Origin: Acanthosepion pharaonis
Taxonomy: Eukaryota > Mollusca > Cephalopoda > Sepiida > Sepiidae
NCBI GenBank assembly: GCA_903632075.3
Contig: CAHIKZ030001813.1
Coordinates: 2,928,501 to 2,992,500, forward strand
Direction: 5' to 3'
DNA: 64,000 nucleotides
Shown: one piece after another, positions 55,192 through 64,000 of the stretch
Position numbering within the stretch: position 1 is the stretch's first letter
Layout: each line of letters starts with the position of its first letter
The notes under the pieces: model-generated
What the model saw: only the letters and a program-made list of their open reading frames with translations
Told to the model about the DNA's origin: nothing
Database searches by the model: none
Made by a program: the position numbers and the translations under genes

Positions 55192-56046
55192 CAATGGATA
55201 AATTATTGTCGAAATTACGCAAAAATGAAAATAACACAGACATCTCATTGTAACAGATATATTTACCAAAATTGCACAAAAATATCTTAAGATACTAGAC
55301 AGTAAATTCATTCAATAAAATCGCCATTTCCCTTTGAAATCTCCTCCAACTCTTCTGGACGGCCTCCTTGTTTATGTTGGTAAATGCTGCCATAATCCTT
55401 TCTTTCAGTTCATCTTTGATGTTACAAGATTTGTTTGTCTGTCGCTCAGCTTCACCCCACGCATAATAATCAAGAGGGTTGAATTCTGGGGGCTAGGTGG
55501 CCAGAGGAAAGGGGTGATGTGTTCGCAGAAATTGTCTGATAGCCGTGATTGGGTTCTCCTGCTTGTGTGACATGGTGCAAAGTCCTGTAGCCAGGTATAG
55601 GATCTTCCAGCAGCTATCCTCTTGACTCCAGGTAGAATTAATTCGTCAAGAAACTTAATGTAGGCCTCCGTGCGGGGTCTGAGGCTCTCACCAACAAATT
55701 CGGAAGTTGTTTTCTTATCAGAACGATCATAGTGATTTTTCCGAGCTGTCGTACTTCGCAATCACCATTAGACTCATCCAACTCTTTCCAAATCCTCTAC
55801 ACTGTCCTCAGATTGACACCAAAATACTCTGAAATGTACGTATTAGAGCTTCCAGCACAAATGCCAAGCAATACAGTATGTCGTTTCTAAATTACTGTTG
55901 GAGTGAATTGCATCATGGGACTCTTTTTCCCATAGACGGCGCCCAACTGTCCCTAATATACTGTACAGTCCACAAAATAAAAAACAAACAATATGCATGC
56001 TCGGAATTGAAAATATAAAATGGCTACAACTTTACCCATTGCACCC

Positions 56047-56048
<2 letters not shown>
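55188..56048 (-). mobile_element. mariner-family transposon (DD37D-like spacing), flanked by (TA)n on both sides
   Basis: The left end agtgcaatggataaattatt and the right end (inverse) agggtgcaatgggtaaagtt are matching terminal repeats. Minus-strand transposase: RPRTEAYIKFLDELILPGVK then RSYTWLQDFAPCHTSRRT (55.57-55.65 kb; second catalytic Asp in QD). In another frame FNPLDYYAWGEAE (about 55.46-55.49 kb) carries the third Asp. Across one frameshift the two Asp lie about 37 residues apart, as in maT/DD37D elements. Dead. Same family as 33.02-33.87 kb. Confidence 0.85.
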
Positions 56049-56107
<59 letters not shown>

Positions 56108-56117
56108 ATTTTTAAAG

Positions 56118-56164
<47 letters not shown>
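56049..56164. repeat. two (TA)n arrays
   Basis: (TA)n at 56052-56103 and 56120-56164, the first starting at the outer edge of the mariner. Confidence 0.97.
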
Positions 56165-56169
<5 letters not shown>

Positions 56170-56312
56170 GTGTGTGTGTGTGTATAACTGCATGACAAAA
56201 TGGAAAAAAAAAACAATAATACACTTTTCCTTCATCAAAAGGACTCCTTTAGACTCATTATAAATTTAACGTAGGAGTTGCTTTTTTGGAAATTTTAATT
56301 TTAATTTTGTCA

Positions 56313-56413
56313 TTTTAATGTACGAGTCTTGTCCCTTTTTTGTAAATTTTAATGACTTCACTTTCGTGAAGTCACTAAAATTTACAAAAAAGTACCAGAC
56401 TTATACATTAAAA
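56313..56413. repeat. fold-back palindrome at the 5' end of the Penelope-like element
   Basis: Arms 56313-56361 and 56366-56413 with a 4-nt loop (tttc). The centre tgacttcac/gtgaagtca is perfect and the whole agrees at about 90%. The right arm continues into the Penelope-like reading; the left arm is its inverted duplicate. Confidence 0.93.
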
Positions 56414-57450
56414 GTTTAAACGAGGAGGCGAAAAATATAGCATCCAAACTCGGGATAATTCACAAAGTTCACATATTATGTTGCAAGCAAGCATTTCTAA
56501 CCATAAAGCACCATAAAAATGAATTCCCCAATAATCCTTCTTTTCGTTTAATAAACCCAACTAAAACTGAAGTAGGTAAAAAAGACCAAAAAATATTGAA
56601 AAAATATGCAACTCATTAAGGATTGCCACACAGGCCAATCAATGGAAGCACAAAAGTGAATGCATTTCTTGATTCCACAAAATTACAAATGAAAACAAGT
56701 ATTGGGTTGGTACAAAAATATCAGGCGTTTTTTTCAACAATATTTATTATGAAAAAAGAAATATAACAATTCCACAATAATATTTTAAAATGATTATTCC
56801 GGATCGTATGATTATCGACACGCATTTTTATAACCTGAAAATAAAATAATATTTTTATTTAAAAAAGTAAACAAAACAGCAATTTTTATTAACAAATAAT
56901 TCGCCTACAAAAACGCCTGATAATTATTCACCAACCCAATATTTATAAAATACTTCATTAAAAACTTTTATCGATCTATATCTGAAAAAGGTCAGCTGTA
57001 GACATTGCAAACATAACATCGGACCAAACGGAAATAATTTTACATTTGCTGCAAATCAATGTTATACCACAATGAAGTAAACTAGGTTAAGAAATCAAAA
57101 TAGACGGCTTCCATGTACCAAAATGTTCATTTGATGTCACTGAGTTTTCGGAGTTAATAGGGCTGCATATCTTATTTAAAATTAACATATAAACAATAAT
57201 GGTATATGTAGGGATGACAGTCTGATGATAGCGCCACACAACAGAAGAACAAATGACAATATAAGAAAATCGTTTTTCAAACTCTTCAATAGACTTGGCT
57301 TTGAAATAGAAGTCAAAATGTATTAAAAAAAAAAGTTGTCAACTATATGAACGTAGAATTAAATCTGCAAGCTGGTAATGTCTCCCCATACACGAAACCC
57401 AAAGCAAAATTAGAATACGTAAATATTAGATCTCACCACCAATAGAGTCT
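56400..57450 (+). pseudogene. Penelope-like retroelement, reverse transcriptase region
   Basis: Plus strand, in several frames: SLNEEAKNIASKLGI (about 56415-56460), FPNNPSFRLINPTKTEVGK (56523-56580), then after a MITE, IKNFYRSISEKG (56951-56992). Next are FDVTEFSELIGLHIL (57129-57173), the catalytic block as VGDDSLMIAPHNRR (57207-57248), and VVNYMNVELNLQAGNVSPYT (57338-57398). Block order and spacing match Penelope-type RTs; the aspartate pair survives. Many stops and two insertions. Confidence 0.75.
56702..56939. mobile_element. 238-bp mariner MITE with TA duplication
   Basis: The ends ttgggttgg and ccaacccaa are flanked on both sides by TA (56700-56701 and 56940-56941). The inverted similarity extends to aatatcaggcgttttt on the left and aaaacgcctgataatt on the right. 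The interior is AT-rich and non-coding. It interrupts the Penelope-like RT reading. Confidence 0.9.
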
Positions 57451-57479
57451 AGGTCATCCAGAAACTCTTATAATAAAAT

Positions 57480-57817
57480 AATTTTTGATGATAAAAAGAA
57501 AGAACATTATTTACATTATTCGGACTATTGTCCTCATCTTTGTCGCCATATTTATCACAATGTTTCGGTCGTTGTACGCTCCGGCCTTCTTCAGGTGGTT
57601 GGAATGTCGAACTGAACCCTTTATTTCGCTCACTGTGGTAGACTGTTCTAGTTCCACATGCCATGTTTGATGGATGTCAGTTATCAGTTATCTCCTGTTA
57701 ATTTCCCTCTGAAAGTTCTCCACTGCCTTGGCCGGGTATTGAACTCAAACTCTTTGGGTCCTGTCACTGGATCTAACCAATGCCTTTATCCACTGTGTCA
57801 TGTGTCCTTGAGGACAC
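57480..57817 (-). mobile_element. tRNA-headed SINE-like element inside the Penelope-like element
   Basis: On the minus strand: A-box-like tgacacagtggataaaggca, B-box region agtttgagttcaatacccgg, a middle block ctagaacagtctaccac, and tgaagaaggccggagcgtac then aacgaccgaaaca. The same block order, diverged, fills 63655-64000 on the plus strand. It splits the Penelope-like reading at 57.45/57.82 kb. Confidence 0.7.
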
Positions 57818-58235
57818 ATGGCACAGAAAGAAATAAAGAAAGAATATGAGAAGAACTTAAAGGTAGTGTGTCACAAAATCAAACTAGAATTTAAACCTCA
57901 AATTAAACAACATATGATGATCAATTCAAGGAAAAGAAAAAATATCATTTGGTTTAACCCCACTTTGAACTTAAAGGTAAAATGTAAAATAGGGAAATTA
58001 TTTTTCAAGTTACTCACTAAACACTTTCCGAAAAATTCAGAATTACATAAGATATTCAATAAAAACACAGCTAAATTAAGCTATAGCTGCGCTCGTAATT
58101 TAGAAACAATAATAAATAGACAAAACGGCGGAAATTTCAAAATTAACACGCAGAAAAATATAGTTATCACTAGTTATTTTAATAATTTTTTAGAAATAAA
58201 AGTAGATGCCCATTAGATGTAAAACAGAAGTAATC
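57818..58235 (+). pseudogene. Penelope-like element, connector between RT and GIY-YIG domain
   Basis: The plus strand reads RKRKNIIWFNPTLNLKVKC then KIGKLFFKLLTKHFPKNSEL, HKIFNKNTAKLSYSCARNLE and TIINRQNGGNF (57.93-58.14 kb). The pattern (K/R-R-K-x-I-I-W-F-N-P...N-IGK-F...KHFPK...K-LSYSC) is the conserved region before the GIY-YIG endonuclease of Penelope-like elements. The frame is open for 132 codons, unusually well kept. Confidence 0.75.
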
Positions 58236-58497
58236 ATACTTATTATAAAACCCAGGTGTGTGTGTGTGTGTGTGTGTGTGCGTTTATATATTGGATCGGA
58301 TTTCCTACATTTTTCAACCGATTTCAACAAAACTTCACAGGACTACGTAAAATTACCTTGCAGTGGTTCTGACAGCACCAAAAATTGGAAAAACACAATT
58401 GTTTTTTCACGAAATCAATTTGAAAACACGATTAAGAGGCATTGCGAAAATGAACGGGGGACAACTCATATTGAGTTATACTTATTATAAAACCCAA

Positions 58498-58551
<54 letters not shown>

Positions 58552-58941
58552 CGTTTATATATGGGATCAGATTTCCCACATTTTTCAACCGATTTCAACA
58601 AAACTTCACTTTTTTTTTGGCAGGTAGTATTTCTTATAGTCTTGCACACTTTTTTCTTTATTTTTACATTCAGAATGCTTTAAAAATTCCATTTACAAGA
58701 CAAATGTTTATAATAAAATTCTATTCAATCAGTAGACTCATATCGATTGAAAATAATGCTTTTGTTTGACCAATTCGTAAAAAAAAAAAAAAAAAAAAAC
58801 AAAGAAAAATATTTAAGACATGCGTGTCCATCAAGCTTAAACAATAATCTTTGTCAATTTTATTTTTCAGTCTTTATGATGGTCGATACTTGATCTATCT
58901 CTTACTGTTACATCCCCGGGCAATGCCGGGCTCTACTGCTA
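58236..58941 (+). mobile_element. Helitron-like insertion with duplicated 5' end
   Basis: The 3' end has hairpin cccgggcaatgccggg (58914-58930) followed by ctctactgCTAG (58931-58942), then T. The 5' end motif atacttattataaaaccca, a (TG)n run, cgtttatatat and tttttcaaccgatttcaaca occurs twice, at 58236 and 58478, 242 bp apart. gtaatc flanks both sides of the insertion (58230-58235 and 58942-58947). No ORF of its own. Confidence 0.7.
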
Positions 58942-58945
58942 GTAA

Positions 58946-59210
58946 TCTATAAAGCAGAAGAAACAGATATTAATAGTCAAAATAAAAACGTACATAGGAT
59001 GTACTGAAGGTACTTTCTTTCAAATGTAGATCCTACATAGGTCGTCATTCAAGCTAGGAAGTCTTAGGAGCTCTACCAAACTAGCTTAGCTGTGTGCAAT
59101 ATAAAAAAAAACACAACAGGGATCCGATTGTAAGCTGGAAAATTTTTAAAATGGTGAAGCCTGATAACAACCACAATAATATTTGCCACATCTGCCAACA
59201 GAAAAATTAG
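58946..59210 (+). pseudogene. Penelope-like element, GIY-YIG domain remnant
   Basis: Resumes the reading interrupted by the Helitron: IYKAEETDINSQNK..., then a decayed Y-I-G-x-T-E-G-T-F region (about 58998-59030), and WKILKMVKPDNNHNN-like sequence (about 59140-59190) with ICHICQQK. This corresponds to the end of the GIY-YIG endonuclease. Heavily frameshifted. Confidence 0.55.
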
Positions 59211-59829
59211 CAATAATGATATTTTCGGATCCAAAGAACCTTTTGAACCAGAAAACCGAAGTCATATAGTTCTATACATAGAAGAAATCCCTCTTAAGTT
59301 TATATGAGACTGGATAAAAAAGTATGTACATTTCAGTTAACTCCCCCCCCCGATACATTTATAGTACCCTTGCTTCTTTTTCTTCTTCTTTCTTTGCATC
59401 CTACTCCACCCTTTCTATCACACCCAACGTTGTGCGTTTGTTTATTTATTTTTAAAAATAATATTGCGTTCATTATATTTTTTTAAATAAAACGTTGGGA
59501 AGTCAATTAATAAAAAATCTCCGGAGGATAACCGTAAGGTTGAAACTAAGGTAGAATTTTGTGCTTAAACGCAATCTTCATGCCATCTGATATTGAGGAC
59601 CAAGTGTAAATAAATTTCCTCAAATCTTCAACACCATAATATTAAGCAATATTGAATTTTCATATTTCCAGTGCTCTTGCCATTATGGGCACTGCCTTCA
59701 TTTTATCTTCTTTTAATAATGGATCGTCATACAGTATTATCTTTTGTTATGCTAACTCTAAAAATGATAAATATACAAGTTGACAGCATTAAGTTCGAAG
59801 TAAAATGATCTTTGTCAAGACCCTCAGGC
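59211..59829. other. spacer
   Basis: A poly-C run at 59343-59351; no feature recognised. Confidence 0.45.
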
Positions 59830-60240
59830 TTTACTTAGTTAAATCCTTTTTTAACCAAAAAAGCGGTTGTATACAGCTGACAGTTTATTAACATATCTTT
59901 GAACGCGTTTGGCGCCATGCCTTACATCATATGAAAGCCTCGATCTGATTTAGTCCATGACTCGAGTTTTCAGATTGATGCTTTGGTTTCGTAACAATTT
60001 GTGGTGCTTGGCGAGACTAACTCTAGCACAGCCTATTCTATGTTCAATTTCTTTTTCTCCTATACTTAATATATGAATAACTTGAAAAAAAAAAAAACTT
60101 TTGTTTGTGGAAAGAGAAATAATTTCGAAAATTTGAAATTCAATAAAACTTAGATTTCGCCCAACTTTCCGGCTTGACCAATAGAATCCCGTCTTCAAAT
60201 CTGACCTCATCCAAACAAAAAGAAACAGGACGACTTATGA
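59830..60240 (-). pseudogene. LINE fragment, post-RT region
   Basis: The minus-strand reading EIEHRIGCARVSLAKHHKLL then RNQSINLKTRVMD (59950-60060) resembles the EI..RI..A...F.KL......I.L.TK block found just after the RT in many LINEs. Clade not determined. Confidence 0.45.
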
Positions 60241-60559
60241 TAAAAGCTGCAATAAATACAGGATGGCTTAATGAGAAGTCGTTCTAGCAGTTTACCCGGA
60301 TAAACAGGAGTCATGTCTGTCGATTAGTCATCTCAAATAACAGCCACTTGAATAACCCCTCCCCACTTGTACATTAAATTGTCCACAGTGTTCTAGGCGT
60401 CTGCCTAATCGTCTCTGTACGCATTAATTAGAGAAATTTACGGCTTTCAGTGTGTTTAATGATGAAACAAAGATCAAAGTTGTCTTTCAATTTCAGATTT
60501 AAAACAGAATTAAATTGTTTGATGTTCAAATATTTAAATGCAGGAAGATTGTAGTTTTT

Positions 60560-61560
60560 CATTTCTTTTAAAACTAAATGTCACCCAGTAAAAGGCTCGG
60601 GAGCCAATCAAGGTAGAGTTTTACAATCAAAATAGTAATGATGAATGTGGTGAGTGATATGAATTGAACAGACGTGAGGTTATGAAGATTAAATATAACG
60701 ATTGAGCTTTGACTTAAAGTGGTCAAGATTAAAATGCTCAAGGAAACGTCCACGCAAGAGTCTGTTGCAAAAAGTGAAAGTTCTTGGGGGAAAAAAAACT
60801 GTGAAACTGGAACTTCCTTACTACGGCGGTCGACTGAAAAATCCATAGGCTGACCAAGATATAAATGTAAGTATACATGTCAGCTGGTAGACTTAAAGAC
60901 ATGTAAGTGTACCAGAATACAACAGCTGACCGACCAGGTGTTGTATTCAGCCGACCCTTGTACCTTTAGAAATAAGGATGATTCGACTCTGGGGAAGTAG
61001 CGTGTTGTGTCCTAGCAGTAGAGCTCTGAACTTGTGGTACAAAAGAATGGGACTCTTCTTAACGTTTGCCATTGAAATAACAACAGGCTTGCAATATTGT
61101 TTTTGTGGTAAAAGAAGCTGCAAAGTGGAAAATAAGTCTTCGCTCACAAGACCTCGTAAACGATAATGAACTCATTATAATGTCAAGGCTGCTAAGTGTG
61201 TTTTAAGCAGTTCTATCCCAAATATAACGGAAATTTTCCATTTTGAGCCTAATATGACTCTTACAAAAGCGTCAGATATTTTCTGGAGCATTACAGTGAA
61301 CAGACAAATTTTCCAACGATTTTGGTAATAGATTGTATATATGTGTTTCATTTGAGATCCGGAGTGAACCTGAAAGTGAAACTGCTTATCGTGAGTGGGA
61401 AAAAAACGTGATAATGAAACGATACACGTTTGGTTTTAGACGTATTGAAAGTAATAAGCCAGTTGTTTCGCTATTGAGCTGTTAGAAAAGTGATCGGCTG
61501 CAAGGCTTGGATCATCTTTCTTTATGGACGTAGCTCCATAAACAGTAGTATCAACTACAT
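60560..61560 (-). pseudogene. LINE family J, 3' part
   Basis: The minus strand, in pieces: IRLKMENFRYIWDRTA (about 61.2 kb), then LSSLDI and later HKFRALLLGHNTLLPQSRII (60947-61147). The tail reads DFSVDRRSKEVPVSQFFFP (60574-60846). The order of blocks follows the other family J copies; many frameshifts. Confidence 0.65.
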
Positions 61561-61696
61561 AGATGTTTACTGGTGATCTGAACAGTAATGTTTCAAAATC
61601 CATCTTTATTATAGTTAATAAGGAATTACTAAAATATCACAAAACATCAATCTCTCTTGTATTTTATTAATCATGCCTTAGTAAAATCAGTAAAAA

Positions 61697-61698
<2 letters not shown>

Positions 61699-61761
<63 letters not shown>
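61699..61761. repeat. (TA)n microsatellite
   Basis: About 31 pure TA units. Confidence 0.97.
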
Positions 61762-61765
<4 letters not shown>

Positions 61766-62231
61766 GATAAAGGGCAAAATTAACGCCCGTTTTTATTTAT
61801 TAAATTTTATTGAAAAAAATAAATTACAGTAGTTTAAGATGGCTCCAGATTAACTAAGCCTTACGCGTTAGGGGATTGTTAAATCTTAATTTCGAACTTG
61901 AGGTGCATAAAGACGACGTCAGTGCAATTGAATGGCCATCACGATCACCAGACCTAATACCACCATATCTTTTTGTTGGGTATACTGAAAGATATTGTTT
62001 ACAGACTGAAAGCGAAAACAGTTCCCGAATTAAGATAGAAATGTGTCAATGTTTTGTAGAAATGTTGCTGATAATGTTCAGCGTTGTTTTATTCACAAGG
62101 GATAGCCTTTTGAACAGATTAAATAGTTTGCTAATCATAACAAATCATGTCGTTCTGATGTGATAATACTTATAAATTTTCTACGATAATTTACTTTTAT
62201 TTAATAAAACTGATAAATGTTACTTTTGCCG

Positions 62232-62234
<3 letters not shown>
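61762..62234 (+). pseudogene. mariner-superfamily transposase relic between two (TA)n arrays
   Basis: The plus-strand reading DVSAIEWPSRSPDLIPPYLF then VGYTERYCLQTESENSSRIK (61900-62030) matches the third catalytic region (WP.RS.DLTP.D.FLWGY.K..VY...P) of a transposase family common in invertebrates. The expected catalytic Asp of PxD-(Y/F) is replaced (PPYLF). Only the C-terminal quarter remains. Confidence 0.65.

Positions 62235-62268
<34 letters not shown>
62235..62268. repeat. (TA)n microsatellite
   Basis: Pure TA units. Confidence 0.97.
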
Positions 62269-62272
<4 letters not shown>

Positions 62273-62381
62273 ATAGTTTTACTGTATGCTGTATCAGAAC
62301 TAAAGTGTATTTAAATATACAAGGGGACATTGAAATCAACACTCAGTCTGTTTCAGGCTTAAACGAAATCCTCAGGCTATC

Positions 62382-62386
<5 letters not shown>
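62269..62386. mobile_element. (TA)n-bounded hairpin repeat family, copy 3
   Basis: Lies exactly between two (TA)n arrays. agtatagttttactgtatgc then gacattgaaatcaacactca and gtctgtttcaggctt correspond to modules of copies 1 and 2. Shortened; it lacks the gctcaatatcagagatagagc module. Confidence 0.55.

Positions 62387-62426
<40 letters not shown>
62387..62426. repeat. (TA)n microsatellite
   Basis: Pure TA units. Confidence 0.97.
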
Positions 62427-62427
<1 letters not shown>

Positions 62428-62744
62428 TGAAAGAAAAAAGAAATCGTTCCACTCCCAAGGATGATGTCAGTTTTTAATTCAATACAGGTATATACATTTC
62501 AGGAAGTATTGTATATTCTCACAAAATTTTCAAAACTATCGGCAATCTTTTAGAAATGAAACCAGTGTATCGTTTAAGTCTAAACTTTAGACGCTGACAC
62601 AGGCTGTAATGAGTTTTTGTCATTAAAAGATCATTGAAACGGATGTCATGCCACAGAGATGCTCACTTAATGTTCTTTGCACTCGTGTCTATTTGGTTAT
62701 TTTTTAGAAATGGCTGCATATGTTGAACGTGATACATCGGCTTT
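62427..62744. other. spacer
   Basis: Nothing recognised. Confidence 0.45.
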
Positions 62745-63345
62745 AGGCAAACGTTGTCAAATGAACATGTCTCTTACCAGCTTCTGACCAGCTTCTGGAC
62801 GCACTCCGACAGACGCTCGCCAAGATCGAAGTGGCCAGGGCACAGATCGGAACAGATACGTTTCCAGAATAATTAACACATGACATTGGGGATCGTTTAC
62901 TTGCACCAAGATAAGAGGTACTCGTATTTCCCGCTTTTGAATACACTCTTTTGTGCTGACACTATAGCGGACAAAAGCTCAGATTAGAAAAAATGCTGTT
63001 CCAAGAGTATCAACTCAGAAGATTGGTAATCGCTTACCTTCACCAAGAGGACTGACACACATGCCTCCAGTTTCTAGACGAACTCCTTCTATAAACGGTT
63101 GTCAAGATCGAGGCGATCACAGCACAGATCACAACAAATACTGTTGCAGGTGTATCCACACAGGACATTAGAAATCGTATACTTACACCAAATGACAAGT
63201 ATGCGTGTCTCCAGCTTCTAGAGGGACCCCTGTAAATCACAGAAGAGTTCAAAACAAATGCGGTTCCAGATGTATCAACTCATGTTTTGGGGATCGTTTA
63301 CTTGCACCATGACAACAGGCACTCGTGTCTCCAGCCAAGCTTCCA
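62745..63345. repeat. degenerate tandem repeat of about 120-145 bp, at least 4 units
   Basis: The phrase g(g/a)(g/t)atcgttacttgcaccaa (variants) recurs near 62889, 63024, 63169 and 63290. Each is followed by a ctcgtgtctccagcttctag-like block, and most units also contain tcaagatcgaggcgatcaca-like sequence. On the minus strand one unit reads VFVVICAVIASILTTVYRR, a hydrophobic stretch repeated in weaker form. Non-AT-rich compared with surroundings. Confidence 0.75.
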
Positions 63346-63654
63346 CCTATACCATAACACGATAAAGCAGGCTTCCAGTAGTATCGCGTCAGGTTCACCT
63401 GAGGCGACAAATACCGCTTTAGTGATATGTGAAGGTTCTTCTTTCATTCAAATAATTTTCGTTTATCAAAGCGACGGAGAGATGTGGAATAATTTCCAGT
63501 TCCTTTTTGTCCACCAAACACAACTGCTAGGAGTTAAAACTTTCGTTTATCTTTTATGTGAAGAGAACGTTGAACAGAAATATGTGAGTTCAGAACATTG
63601 TTCAACCTCTGTCTATATTTCTGAGATGAGAACACTGTGGATAAAAGTTGATTG
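63346..63654 (+). other. open frame of unknown nature
   Basis: A 122-codon frame (63287-63655) starts in the last tandem unit and ends at TLWIKVD. No domain or start context is recognised. Probably chance, but composition is less AT-biased than the average spacer. Confidence 0.2.
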
Positions 63655-64000
63655 AGTGATCTAAAAACTGACTTGACCCAAAGAGTTGTGAGTTCAATAT
63701 CTGGTCACCAACGACCCATGACCCAGTGGACAAAAGCGTTGGTTGAGTGATACAAAAAAGTGACTTGACTCACAGAGTTGTCTGTTCAATACATGGTCAC
63801 AACAGAGGAAAGACAAACTTGGGAAGTTGAGTTACTAAAGGGAATTAAATGAAACTGAGATATCCAAAAAAAAAAAAGGCATAGCATGTGGAATTAGAAC
63901 AGTCTACCTACGTGGACTAAATAAATGGTTCGGTTCAAATTTCCAATGTATATCACTGAAGAAGTCCGGAGCGTACAACAGCCGAAACATCTCGAATATG
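63655..64000 (+). mobile_element. SINE-like element with doubled head, running off the window
   Basis: Two B-box-like blocks, agttgtgagttcaatatctg (about 63684-63703) and agttgtctgttcaatacatg (about 63776-63795), lie about 95 bp apart with gacccagtggacaaaagcgt between. Downstream gaattagaacagtctaccta and tccggagcgtacaacagccg then aaacat match the minus-strand element at 57.5-57.8 kb. Confidence 0.6.

Overview
The window looks like intergenic or intronic DNA of a cephalopod mollusc, most likely an octopus. This rests on recognition and internal comparison only: very AT-rich sequence, dozens of long (TA)n and (TG)n arrays, tRNA-headed SINEs, several LINE clades with decayed reading frames, mariner/Tc1 relics, a Penelope-like element and Helitrons. 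Another lophotrochozoan is possible. There is no rRNA, intact tRNA, CRISPR array or bacterial-style operon. Almost every long open frame is a transposon relic or a translated microsatellite.

Only one stretch looks like a host gene: 7586-7742 on the minus strand. It reads as the first coding exon of a type II membrane protein, probably an M13 metallopeptidase (endothelin-converting-enzyme/neprilysin type). It has an in-frame stop just upstream of the ATG, a good start context and a strong splice donor. If correct, about 1-7585 is the start of its first coding intron and 7743 to roughly 8100 holds its 5' UTR.

Layout. 1-522: minisatellites leading into a Helitron-like 3' end. 0.8-1.5 kb: LINE J fragment. 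3.4-3.7, 5.4 and 11.7 kb: SINEs. 4.6-11.1 kb: microsatellites around the candidate exon. 10.9-13.7 kb: hairpin repeats, a MITE, Tc1 relics and U2-snRNA-like pieces. 13.9-17.3 kb: LINE K and J fragments around a mariner. 18.5-29.15 kb: eight head-to-tail, same-strand LINE copies of an R2-superclade type (best fit R4/Dong), each starting at an (ATT)n tract, one split by a SINE. 31-34 kb: Tc1 and mariner relics. 34.5-40.5 kb: LINE C, J, K and RTE fragments. 41-46.8 kb: minisatellites and fold-back palindromes. 46.8-50.8 kb: SINEs and LINE J and C relics. 50.86-52.68 kb: a transposon with 31-bp perfect inverted ends, then a complete non-autonomous Helitron. 53.7-56.1 kb: repeat family, SINE and mariner. 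56.3-59.2 kb: a Penelope-like element broken by a MITE, a SINE and a Helitron. 59.8-64 kb: LINE fragments, a mariner relic, a minisatellite and a SINE-like repeat.

Family names J, K, C and D (Dong-like) are local labels. No element appears intact enough to be active. The main interest is in how elements inserted into one another and in recurring structures: tail-to-head LINE chaining, short-loop fold-back duplications, and elements bounded on both sides by (TA)n.
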